Source: Cupriavidus pauculus
GTDB taxonomy: Bacteria; Pseudomonadota; Gammaproteobacteria; Burkholderiales; Burkholderiaceae
Assembly (NCBI RefSeq): GCF_002858765.1
Contig: NZ_PJRP01000004.1
Span: 193,415 to 257,414, forward strand
DNA: 64,000 nt
Reading direction: 5' to 3'
Positions 44,277-52,304 of this stretch are shown here, piece after piece; position 1 is the first letter of the stretch; every line of letters begins with the position of its first letter. The notes beneath the pieces were generated by a model that was given only the letters and a program-made list of their open reading frames with translations, was not told the origin of the DNA and made no database searches. A program made the position numbers and the translations under genes.

Positions 44277-45425
44277 CTACGGACGTGGCGCCTCTTCCGA
44301 GTAATCGTACAGATGGGTATTGTCTGGTGTCTCACCGATGCTTTTGCCAAGTGGTCGAAACAACGTATGTCGGCGAAAGTTATCACTGTCCGATTTGGCG
44401 CTACCTTTCGCAAGCTTAGCGGCGGCAGGATAGTCCATGGGTTCCTTGTCTCTCTCGATCTCAAGCAACCGGGTGCGGCCGTCAAGGCGCACGCTGTAAC
44501 GCCCCAGGTTGTAGAGCAGGTACATGGCGAAAAGATTATCGAAATCTCGGTAGGCCCCTTGTTCCCTCCGAAAATCCAGAGAGAGCACCGAAGGGAATCG
44601 ATTGGGTAAGTCCTTGAAAGCGATCTTTGGATCCTCGCGAGGCTCCACGTAGGAGGAGTCGCCGTACTTCTTGTAGAGGACGACATCCATGCGATACCCG
44701 CGCGCATTCCATGCAGACATCAGCTGCAACGCCATCTCGGTCGGTATATTTGCGGTAGCGGCCGCCACGACCCGCCGTCCCTGGAGCGCTCGTGGGCTCT
44801 TAACCTTCAGATCCTGGTAGCCCGCGCCGTATTTGAAAGCTGCTCCGATCGCTTTTGCGCAGTTCAACCGAAAATAGTCGTACTTGACTTCACCCCGGTG
44901 GTACGCGACGTCCGTCGCACGCCGGTGGTAGTCGGCATTGACGCGCTGGAAAAAGGCAACGAGTGACTGCCTATCCTGGGCGGGGACGCCGAATACCCGC
45001 ACCCCGATGACCGATCGCTTGTAGATTTCGCCAAAGTCCAGACCAAATACGGTCGTTTCTGACAAAGACGAGGTTGTCTCGAATAGGTACTCTCGTTTGG
45101 GAATCGCCAGAATCAGATCCGAGGTATCGAAACGGGTCTCATGCCCGACGGTGCGATCTGCATAGAAATTTGCGGAATACACCGTGTCGTCATCGGATGC
45201 GCCATCACCACGCACGGCAAGAGCGATATGTCCTGCCGAGCCGCCCTTGGAAGTCCCGAAGCTGATCAGCAACTCCAGATCATTGGAATCCTGGTGAAGG
45301 ACGGCAGCGATCTGGTTGATATTCGCAGGCGGGGGACCGCCTTTGCTGCCAAATTCAGCAGCGAGTGCGCTGCCTGAGATGCATGCAATGACGAGAGCAA
45401 GGTAACCCAGAAGTCGTGATGTCAT
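44277..45425 (-). CDS. Secreted protein of unknown function, possible papain-like hydrolase
   Basis: A 382-residue protein with a signal peptide (about 1-22, cleavage near SALAAE). The mature part has a His in GGSAGHIALAVRGD (H66) and a Cys in FRLNCAKAIGAAFKYG (C189), with YSANFYADRTVG between. A GHxAL strand followed by an NC pair is the pattern of permuted NlpC/P60-, LRAT- and DUF4105-like hydrolases, so a periplasmic amidase or peptidase is possible. The C-terminal half (about 240-382) has no features I recognise beyond a basic, aromatic-rich character. It stands alone downstream of mmsA on the same strand. Confidence 0.75.
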   Translation of the reverse strand: MTSRLLGYLALVIACISGSALAAEFGSKGGPPPANINQIAAVLHQDSNDLELLISFGTSKGGSAGHIALAVRGDGASDDDTVYSANFYADRTVGHETRFDTSDLILAIPKREYLFETTSSLSETTVFGLDFGEIYKRSVIGVRVFGVPAQDRQSLVAFFQRVNADYHRRATDVAYHRGEVKYDYFRLNCAKAIGAAFKYGAGYQDLKVKSPRALQGRRVVAAATANIPTEMALQLMSAWNARGYRMDVVLYKKYGDSSYVEPREDPKIAFKDLPNRFPSVLSLDFRREQGAYRDFDNLFAMYLLYNLGRYSVRLDGRTRLLEIERDKEPMDYPAAAKLAKGSAKSDSDNFRRHTLFRPLGKSIGETPDNTHLYDYSEEAPRP

Positions 45426-45773
45426 GGCTGTTTGCGAACCGCTGAGACGTACACACTGAAATCAGGTGATTTCTGCAACCTTAGCGTGTCGATGGGGCCA
45501 ACGACATATGGGCAAGGCAAGTAGTCTAGTGCTGAAAGGCAATAAACCGAACCCACAGAGCTCTTGAAGTGATGTATGGGGCGCAATGCGGGGCAGCAAA
45601 CGGCGGCCAAAGGCCTTTGCAATGTCTGGGGGGGCGGGCTGCGAATCACGGGTCACCGAGCGGCCACCATGCAGCCCCAACCTCGCGATCTTCGAGGTTG
45701 GGGTTCGGTCACGGTCTCGTCGACCGTGGTCAGCGGCGCCGTCTTACCGGCCAGAGGCCGGCACCAAATTCTG
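45426..45773 (-). other. Intergenic region between mmsA and the secreted-protein gene
   Basis: About 350 bases. It contains the strong hairpin at 45675-45703 and a second GC-rich hairpin near 45751-45764 (GCCGG/CCGGC). Frames open on the plus strand here are continuations antisense to mmsA and are not taken as genes. Confidence 0.45.
45675..45703 (-). terminator. Strong hairpin downstream of mmsA
   Basis: CCCCAACCTCG (45675-45685) pairs perfectly over 11 bases with CGAGGTTGGGG (45693-45703) around a seven-base loop. It lies about 70 bases beyond the mmsA stop. There is no long T run, so it may terminate weakly or protect the mRNA 3' end. Confidence 0.5.
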
Positions 45774-47294
45774 TTACTTGGCCGTCGGCATGGCAAATTC
45801 CGGGCCGCGAGCGGTGTCATTGGGCCAGCGCTGCATGATGCTCTTCTGCCGGGTGTAGAAGCGCACCCCTTCTTCACCATAGGCATGCATGTCCCCGAAC
45901 AGGGAACGCTTCCAGCCGCCGAAGCCGTGCCATGCCATCGGCACCGGGATGGGCACATTGATGCCGACCATGCCCACTTCGATGCGACGCGAGAACTCGC
46001 GTGCGATTTGACCATCTCGCGTATAGCAGGCCACGCCGTTGCCGAATTCATGATCGTTGACCAGCTTGACCGCCTGGGCAAAGTCTTCGACACGTACGCA
46101 GGCAAGGACGGGGCCGAAGATTTCTTCCTTATAGATCCGCATGTCCGGGGTCACGTGATCGAACAAAGTGCCGCCAGTGAAGAAACCTTGCTCATGACCC
46201 GGGACCTTGTAGTTCCGACCGTCGACCAGCAGCGTCGCGCCTTCCTCTACACCGATGGCAATATAGTTCTCGATGCGTTCCAGAGCTTGCTTCGTGACGA
46301 CCGGGCCCATTTCCGCATCGGCTTCCATGCCATTCTTGATGACGAGTTCCAACGCACGCGCCTGCAGCTTCGGGATGATCGTGTCGGCGACATCGCCGAC
46401 GAGAACCGCCACCGAAATGGCCATGCAACGCTCGCCGGCCGAGCCATAGGCCGCACCGATCAGACCGTCCACGGCCTGGTCAATATCCGCATCCGGCATG
46501 ATGACCATGTGGTTCTTGGCGCCGCCGAGTGCCTGGACGCGCTTACCCAGCTTCGCGCCCGTTTCGTAGATATAGTTGGCGATAGGGGTCGAACCAACGA
46601 AGCTTACCGCCTTGACGTCTTCGTGGTGCAGCAGGGCATCGACCACCGTCTTGTCGCCCTGAATAACGTTAAAGACGCCGTCGGGCAGACCCGCTTGCTT
46701 GAGCAGTTTCGCCATGAAGAGCGAAGCCGACGGGTCGCGTTCGCTGGGCTTCAGGATGAAGCAGTTGCCTGCGGCGATGGCGACAGGGAACATCCAGCAC
46801 GGCACCATGCATGGGAAGTTGAAAGGGGTGATGCCTGCGACCACGCCCAGGGGCTGGCGCAGCGTCCAGTTGTCCATGCCCGTGGAGACCTGGTCAGTGA
46901 AGTCGCCCTTGAGCAGTTGGGGAATACCGCAAGCAAACTCGATGATGTCGATGCCGCGGCTGACTTCGCCGGCCGCGTCGCTCAAGACCTTGCCGTGTTC
47001 GGCCGTGATGATCGCCGCCAAGTCGTCCTTATGCTGGTTCATCAGTTCGAGGAACTTCAGCATGACGCGCCCACGCCGGATCGGCGGCGTATCGGCCCAG
47101 TTCGGAAAGGCGGCCTTCGCGCTTTCTACCGCGGCCGCCACATCCTCCACGGTACCCAGACGAACCTGGCGTGCAACAGCACCGGTGGCCGGATTGAACA
47201 CATCCTGGGAGCGTGTGCCGGAGCCGCTGAATTGCTTACCAGAAATGTAGTGGATGACTTCGGCGGAATCGTTGAAAGGCACGGTCACGGGCAT
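45774..47294 (-). CDS. mmsA: Methylmalonate-semialdehyde dehydrogenase (CoA-acylating)
   Basis: A 506-residue CoA-dependent aldehyde dehydrogenase, converting methylmalonate semialdehyde to propionyl-CoA in valine, thymine and inositol breakdown. The nucleophile Cys is in [20 protein letters not shown], with the MmsA-type residues around it. [39 protein letters not shown] and [15 protein letters not shown] are the cofactor-binding segments. The length is normal. It is divergent from a LysR gene with about 150 bases between starts. It stands alone rather than with mmsB. Confidence 0.94.
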   Translation of the reverse strand: MPVTVPFNDSAEVIHYISGKQFSGSGTRSQDVFNPATGAVARQVRLGTVEDVAAAVESAKAAFPNWADTPPIRRGRVMLKFLELMNQHKDDLAAIITAEHGKVLSDAAGEVSRGIDIIEFACGIPQLLKGDFTDQVSTGMDNWTLRQPLGVVAGITPFNFPCMVPCWMFPVAIAAGNCFILKPSERDPSASLFMAKLLKQAGLPDGVFNVIQGDKTVVDALLHHEDVKAVSFVGSTPIANYIYETGAKLGKRVQALGGAKNHMVIMPDADIDQAVDGLIGAAYGSAGERCMAISVAVLVGDVADTIIPKLQARALELVIKNGMEADAEMGPVVTKQALERIENYIAIGVEEGATLLVDGRNYKVPGHEQGFFTGGTLFDHVTPDMRIYKEEIFGPVLACVRVEDFAQAVKLVNDHEFGNGVACYTRDGQIAREFSRRIEVGMVGINVPIPVPMAWHGFGGWKRSLFGDMHAYGEEGVRFYTRQKSIMQRWPNDTARGPEFAMPTAK

Positions 47295-47445
47295 CTCCTG
47301 TTCGTTGTGCGGTTATACGGTCAACGCAGTATATGAACGCCCACCCCGCCGAGGTAGCCGTCCTTTTCTAAACATATTGTTCACGTTTTTGTACTGGTAC
47401 CATACTATTTTTACGAAAGATGGCTTAAGGGTGGGGGCGTGCAGC

Positions 47446-48393
47446 ATGCGGCAAGGTGGCGTCGAAGAGCTTTGGGAGCATCTCCACTGGCTTGTGGTGT
47501 TGGAGCAGCAAGGTAGTTTCAGCAAAGCGGCAGCGCGTCTGGGCGTCAGCAAGGCGTCCATGAGCCAGCACATTTCGGCGCTGGAAACGGCCGCTGGCGT
47601 GATGCTTGTCCAGCGCACGACAAGAAGTGCGATGCTGACCGCGGCGGGGCGCGAACTGGTCGATTCGGTGCAGGGCGCCTTCGACCAGATTGCGACAAGC
47701 TTCGCCAACGTCCGCGATTTGGCGGGGGCACCCCGAGGACGGTTGCGCGTCACTGCCCCCGTTGCGTTTGCTCGCCAGCAACTTGTTCCGCTGTTGCCGG
47801 CGTTCCTGCGACGGTTTCCGGACATTCAGGTCGAGTTGGATATGTCGGACAGAATCAGGCCGCTGGCCCAGGAAGGCTTCGACCTGGCCGTGCGACACAC
47901 GGCGGCGCCTCCCGAGACGCACGTCGCATGGACGCTGGCTTCCACGCGGACGGTGCTTGCGGCTAGCCGCTCCTATCTCCGCGCCAACGGGTTGCCGGAA
48001 TCACCGATGGAGCTCGCAGGGCACGCGTGTCTGCACTACCCCCGTGCGCAAGGCGCGTCGACGTGGACCTTTGTTTCGTCGGATGCCAAGTACGCTGACC
48101 CCGTGACGGTTCCGGTGGCAGGGCAGTTAGCCGTCAACAACAGTGAAGCGTTGCGCGATGCTGCCATCGCGGGCCTCGGCATTGCGCTGCTACCAGATTT
48201 CAGCGCACAGTCTGCGCTTCAAAGTGGTCGCCTGGTAGAGGTCTTGCCCGATTGGCGATCCACTGGAGCGTTCGGCGAATGGCTGTATGCCATTCGGCCC
48301 TACGCGGCCCACGCGTCGCGCGTATCTCAGGTCTTCGTCGAATTCTTGCGAGAGGCATACGCCGAGGGGTTTGCACCGCGAAAGCCGGACTAA
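47446..48393 (+). CDS. LysR-family transcriptional regulator
   Basis: A 315-residue LysR regulator. ELWEHLHWLVVLEQQGSFSKA and LGVSKASMSQHISALETAAGV are the DNA-binding helices, and PRGRLRVTAPVAFARQQLVPLL starts the effector domain (the AmpR/YafC-type group). It is divergent from mmsA and likely controls it. TGGTACCA at 47395-47402, flanked by GTA and TAC, lies between them and may be its site. The start at 47446 is the most likely; earlier in-frame starts run into the intergenic region. Confidence 0.91.
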   Translation: MRQGGVEELWEHLHWLVVLEQQGSFSKAAARLGVSKASMSQHISALETAAGVMLVQRTTRSAMLTAAGRELVDSVQGAFDQIATSFANVRDLAGAPRGRLRVTAPVAFARQQLVPLLPAFLRRFPDIQVELDMSDRIRPLAQEGFDLAVRHTAAPPETHVAWTLASTRTVLAASRSYLRANGLPESPMELAGHACLHYPRAQGASTWTFVSSDAKYADPVTVPVAGQLAVNNSEALRDAAIAGLGIALLPDFSAQSALQSGRLVEVLPDWRSTGAFGEWLYAIRPYAAHASRVSQVFVEFLREAYAEGFAPRKPD

Positions 48394-48700
48394 TGTGTTG
48401 AAAATCTCGCCGATGTGAGATCAAGCGACAGACATAAGGCAACCGGAAGGCCGCAACAAGCGTGCAAAGAAATTTGCCGACGATTGCCGACGTTGCTCGG
48501 CGGGTCCTTTCGAGTGAGAGCGCTCCAAATGCGCCGATTTCGACATCGTCTTCGGATTTTTGCGGGATGCTGGCACAACGCGTTCCTTGTCGATGCAGGG
48601 CGCACGTTTTTTGCGCTGGCGCAAATCCGTCGCAATGCGATGGGTGGCTGCAAGCATGTGATGGGCTTACCATTCAGCCCAAGCACTAAGCGCATTGCAT
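48394..48700 (+). other. Intergenic stretch, nothing recognised
   Basis: About 305 bases between the LysR stop and the BrnA-like gene. No gene, hairpin or promoter stands out. Short plus-strand frames are rich in Arg and Cys and look spurious. Confidence 0.4.
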
Positions 48701-49087
48701 ATGAACAAGATGTTCCATGTTTTCCGGGCGGGTGAGCATAGTGGCACCGTCTATGCATCTGACCATGCAGAGGCAGAGCGGCAAATCCGCGATCTCTACG
48801 GCCCTGCGAAATGGGTGGTTGCTGTGCCAGACAGCGCAGGGCCAAAAGGCCGCGAACTTGCCCGGATCCGCAGCGCCGCCCTTGCCGATGCCTACCACCG
48901 AACTGCCGGGCGTGGCGTTGCAGATTTCCGCAAAGAACATGTCTGTCTCAGCTTTGACCCGTACGTGCTGGAGTATTTCCGTCGCGCTGGCGTAGGCTGG
49001 CAGCGACGCATTCACGAGGCACTCGCCGAACATGTGGCGCAGGCCAAATTGAAGGGCGTAGAGACCAGCGTCCCAAAGGAACCGTAG
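48701..49087 (+). CDS. Orphan BrnA-like antitoxin-domain protein
   Basis: A 128-residue protein. The C-terminal part from about residue 78 (KEHVCLSFDPYVLEYFRRAG, then VGWQRRIHEALAEHV) matches the ribbon-helix-helix of BrnA antitoxins (strand, VLxxFRxxGxGWQxRINxxL). The first roughly 70 residues (MNKMFHVFRAGEHSGTVYAS) form a separate small domain not usual in BrnA. A BrnT toxin would normally precede it; none is seen. It may therefore be a solitary DNA-binding regulator. The start ATG at 48701 lies behind a TTG and is uncertain by two codons. Confidence 0.7.
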   Translation: MNKMFHVFRAGEHSGTVYASDHAEAERQIRDLYGPAKWVVAVPDSAGPKGRELARIRSAALADAYHRTAGRGVADFRKEHVCLSFDPYVLEYFRRAGVGWQRRIHEALAEHVAQAKLKGVETSVPKEP

Positions 49088-49456
49088 CCCCTTCTCATTG
49101 GGCCGGCATCCATTTCAGGGAGTATTCCCCTTGGCACGTCATTGTTGTCACTGTAGCGGGCTACGCTATGGTGCTTGCCATCGATTGCGAGGCACGGCGT
49201 CTCAGGGGCATGATGTCCCTGGTGAGCATCGACACCGACACAATCCAAACCGACACGTCTGAGCCCGTGGACGATGGGACGTTACCGCTGCCAATTTACC
49301 CAGCAATGGCCATCAGAGGTGGGCTGGAAAATCAATGACGCCTACCAAGGCTGGCGCGTCGGGAGAGGGAAGCTGTGCGTCGGTGGCTGGGCTATGTGGG
49401 AAGTGCGACGCTCGGGCTAATCCTGTTGGAGCAGGACCGCCCTCGGCAGCGCGAAC
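49088..49456 (+). other. Intergenic stretch with only a short unrecognised frame
   Basis: About 370 bases. A frame of 56 codons on the plus strand (about 49168-49338, starting MVLAIDCEARR) is open but unlike anything known and has no convincing ribosome-binding site. The rest is featureless. Confidence 0.35.
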
Positions 49457-49765
49457 TCATGAAACCTTGAAATGTTCCGCAGACTGGCCGGCATTTACCG
49501 CACGTTGGAGCCACGCTGGGAGGTTTCCATTGCCATTCCAGGTATGACCCTCCGCATCTCGATACAGCGCAGGATTTTGGGTTGACGATGAACCCGGCTC
49601 GGTGGATGTCTCGAAACAGCCGGCTGCCAAGAGGTCGCCCGCGGAAATTCCATGCTTTGCCATTTCTGTGCGCACCCATACGATGGCTGAAGCGCGTTCA
49701 CGCAATCGCTGCGTTTCAGAAGCCTCCGCGTTCCCTGGCAAATTTTGCTCGTGCAAAGGATACAT
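49457..49765 (-). CDS. Divergent H-NS-family protein
   Basis: A 102-residue protein. The C-terminus reads ALYRDAEGHTWNGNGNLPAW followed by LQRAVNAGQSAEHFKV, the H-NS DNA-binding domain of the Burkholderiales type (W-x-G-x-G-x-x-P-x-W-L). The N-terminal IVWVRTEMAKHGISAGDLLA resembles the helix of short H-NS proteins (MxxxGIxxxDL). In the position of the minor-groove arginines (RGR in the nearby H-NS gene) it has NGN, so DNA binding may be weak or altered. The start at 49765 is the only reasonable one. It may act with the H-NS protein at 50657. Confidence 0.75.
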   Translation of the reverse strand: MYPLHEQNLPGNAEASETQRLRERASAIVWVRTEMAKHGISAGDLLAAGCFETSTEPGSSSTQNPALYRDAEGHTWNGNGNLPAWLQRAVNAGQSAEHFKVS

Positions 49766-50656
49766 TGAAAATCTTTCTCATAAATGGGGATGACCAGCAC
49801 GTGTCGAGACTGCGCGTTGTGGTCTTGTCTATTGTTGGACTGGCGCAGCAATAAAGAACGCCGCCTTCAAACAGGCTGTCAGGCAAACCATTGTCCCATA
49901 GCAAGCTGTCGCAAGAGACGTGCCACGCAGCAGGATTGTCATGGATCAAGGCGCCACCGGGAACCGGTATCTTCTGCGAACGCCATCGCAACTTCGCGTC
50001 TTCGTTGGAGCTTCCCGTCGCGGTGAGTCGAATTCCTTGTGTCATGCCAATGCATGGTCAGGTCCGGATACCGGGACGTGTCGCCTACCTTTGCATGTGA
50101 TTATGAGGAGCGCATTTGTCTGCGCCGGGTACTGGCGAAGTCAGCATTGTGCACTATGGCCTCAATGCTCGACATGGCGCAGCCGTCGTTGGCTGGAAGT
50201 AACAGAGCAAGAATAGCGCAACTTCCGGGGCAATCCATAAAGTGCCGTCACACAATCCGCCGGTCTGATTGTTCTGCAAGGTATCGATGGGCGGTGGCAT
50301 TAGGTGCGGGGAGGTGAGGCTGCCCGTGAACGCTTAACTCTGCCGGCCCGAGCACCACGCGTTTCGCCACTGTCGCTCGATATTGCGCAGACGCTGTTGC
50401 CCCCGCGCCTGTAAGCCATAGTCGATTGGGCGAATGTGTGGGCCAGAACAGCCTCCTAAGTGCCAGGAGCGCCAGCAACGAGAGTTGCTGACGTTTTCAC
50501 CATGCTGCGAATAGGGATGATCTTGTGCATTGAAAAACGGTTCTTTCAATTGGCTTTCTTGAGGGCTAGTGCGAGCGGTTCGTCGCCATTAAATAATAGA
50601 AACTTCGATGAAGAGGAAGTAACATTGAAGGGCAACAACACCAAAAAAGGAATCTC
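49766..50656 (+). other. Gene-poor stretch between two H-NS-family genes
   Basis: About 890 bases. Several frames of 60-110 codons on both strands overlap each other; none has a recognisable domain. The last 120 bases before the H-NS gene are AT-rich (ATTAAATAATAG near 50588) and carry AAGGAATC before its ATG, so they are likely its promoter. The stretch may be a remnant of transferred DNA, but I see no transposase or integrase. Confidence 0.4.
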
Positions 50657-50971
50657 ATGGCAACCTACAAGCAACTGCTGGCCCAGAAAGAATCGTTGGA
50701 AGCGCAACTCGCGGAAGCGCGATCGAATGAGGTAGCGGGCGTCATCCAGAGGATCCAAGCGTTGATGGCGGAATATGGTTTGTCCGTGGAAGATGTTGTT
50801 GGCAAGCGCCGCCGGGGGCGTCCCGCAGGAAGCGGTGCTCCAAAGCCCGTAAAGGAGGCGCTGCTTCCCAAGTATCGCGACCCGAAATCCGGCAAGACTT
50901 GGTCCGGTCGGGGGCGCGCGCCGGCATGGCTGGGCAAGAATCGCAATCGATTCTTGATCGCGCAAGAGTAA
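50657..50971 (+). CDS. H-NS-family nucleoid protein
   Basis: A 104-residue H-NS-type DNA-binding and silencing protein. The N-terminal coiled-coil (about 5-45, YKQLLAQKESLEAQLAEARS) forms dimers, GVIQRIQALMAEYGLSVEDV is the second helix, and a basic linker (KRRRGRPAGSG) leads to the C-terminal domain YRDPKSGKTWSGRGRAPAWL. The SGRGR loop is the AT-hook-like minor-groove element. AAAAAAGGAATC lies just before the ATG at 50657. It sits in a gene-poor region with AT-rich patches, which fits silencing of acquired DNA. Confidence 0.94.
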   Translation: MATYKQLLAQKESLEAQLAEARSNEVAGVIQRIQALMAEYGLSVEDVVGKRRRGRPAGSGAPKPVKEALLPKYRDPKSGKTWSGRGRAPAWLGKNRNRFLIAQE

Positions 50972-51196
50972 TTTATCCAGAGAGAGACGTAGGGCTATCG
51001 CGCGTCGATGTGTCGGTGGCCCGCGGACTTTTTCGCTCGGAGTACCTTGTTTCGGAACTGTCTCGATCTGCGTGGCGCTTTCAATAGCGTTGCCGTTGCA
51101 ATTTGTCAGGCACGGCGGGACGTCGGAGCCCACGCAGAGCGCGCGTAGTCAGCGCGTGTATCTTAGTGCCGATGAAGAATGTTTCGGAGCAGTGCG

Positions 51197-51475
51197 ATGG
51201 TCTATCCGATTGGACCCAAGGTCGCTGATGTCGGCGATGATGTTGGTGTGCAGTTTGACTATTTGATTGCCGGCAGCAGCCAGGCTTTCGTAGTGACACG
51301 GCAGGCGTTGGAAGAGCATTTCAAGCTTAATGTGGCCGGGCTTGGCGAGGACCTGCGCGACGCGGCGCTATATGAGGCATTTCTCCAGGGGTGGCAGCGG
51401 ATACGAAACGTGGCTGCCCGGCGAAGCGCAATGCCGAATGATGGCCGCATTATTCTGGACACAGGCGACTTTTGA
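51197..51475 (+). CDS. DUF1488-family protein
   Basis: A 92-residue protein. MVYPIGPKVADVGDDVGVQF begins it and FDYLIAGSSQAFVVTRQALE continues; the latter fits the DUF1488 pattern (a strand with F-x-x-x-x-G, then V-x-x-x-A-L-E-x-x-F). The start at 51197 has GGAG 7 bases upstream. Function unknown; members are small cytoplasmic proteins often near genes for stress or mobile DNA. It stands alone downstream of the H-NS gene. Confidence 0.75.
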   Translation: MVYPIGPKVADVGDDVGVQFDYLIAGSSQAFVVTRQALEEHFKLNVAGLGEDLRDAALYEAFLQGWQRIRNVAARRSAMPNDGRIILDTGDF

Positions 51476-52304
51476 GGGAAGCGCGGCGCGCAACCCTAAT
51501 ACTTGCCTGGGCATCCGGAAATGATGCGCTCCGTGCCAGCATCTGTTCCGTAAATTCAAAAAGAACGCGCCACAGTGGGGCAGTGGCGGGCTGGTAGACG
51601 TTCTGAGCGGGCGCCCAACGAGGATTTCTATCGCGACGCCCACGCCAAAGGTAGTGACCTGCCCACGTTTTGCCCAGCCGGCAAACGGATCATTTGTTGG
51701 GATGGTGGCGGTTTGCGCGCATGCGCCAGCAACGCAGTTAACCTGACTGGACAAGTGCACAAGGCAGTCCGCAAGCCCAACCCTCCGCCCGGACCGTATC
51801 TCACTGAACCTGGCAGGGCAGACAACACCTGCGCCCACCAAGGCATGGCCACGTTCCGTCTTCGCGATTGCAACGGTTTCGTCGGTGGTCGCGCCACAAT
51901 GCGCTGCTGGCCGCTCCTAGCTACCGTCGGCAGAAAACGCGTCATTATCCCCACAAAAGTGAATGTTTAGGATTCCAAACCACGTGCTTTAAGGCCTGCG
52001 GACAGGCAGATGCAAGCGAGGTTCAGGTGTCCGATGTGGCATCGGATGTCACGGCACCCTAACGTCAGGGAACTGCGTGCAGTCACGTAGCCGTCGATCT
52101 CAATGGCCGACGACTTGTCGCGCGTTCGCCATCCCAGCAGTGTCGCGCATCGTAGATGCAAATCAAGGCAGCGGGGCGGTTCTTCCCTCACAGTGGGCGC
52201 GATACACGCGCAGCTTCTGGACTCGCTCTGCCTGAGAGGGCGAAACACGCGAAGTCGACATGTGCGCGTGCGCGGCAATATTGCCCAGCCTTCCTGACGT
52301 GCCG
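51476..52304 (+). other. Gene-poor stretch before the hybrid kinase
   Basis: About 830 bases. Frames up to 157 codons on the minus strand (51368-51841) and 131 codons on the plus strand (51575-51970) overlap and show no family features. Codon use in both is irregular, with many Cys, Arg and Pro. I cannot support a gene. The last 100 bases should hold the kinase promoter. Confidence 0.4.

Noticed and set aside
45576..47336. 586-codon plus-strand frame opposite mmsA
   Set aside because: Antisense of a well-conserved dehydrogenase gene in a GC-rich genome; no protein-like features.
51368..51970. Overlapping frames on both strands before the hybrid kinase
   Set aside because: Irregular codon use, Cys/Pro/Arg-rich, and no family match.
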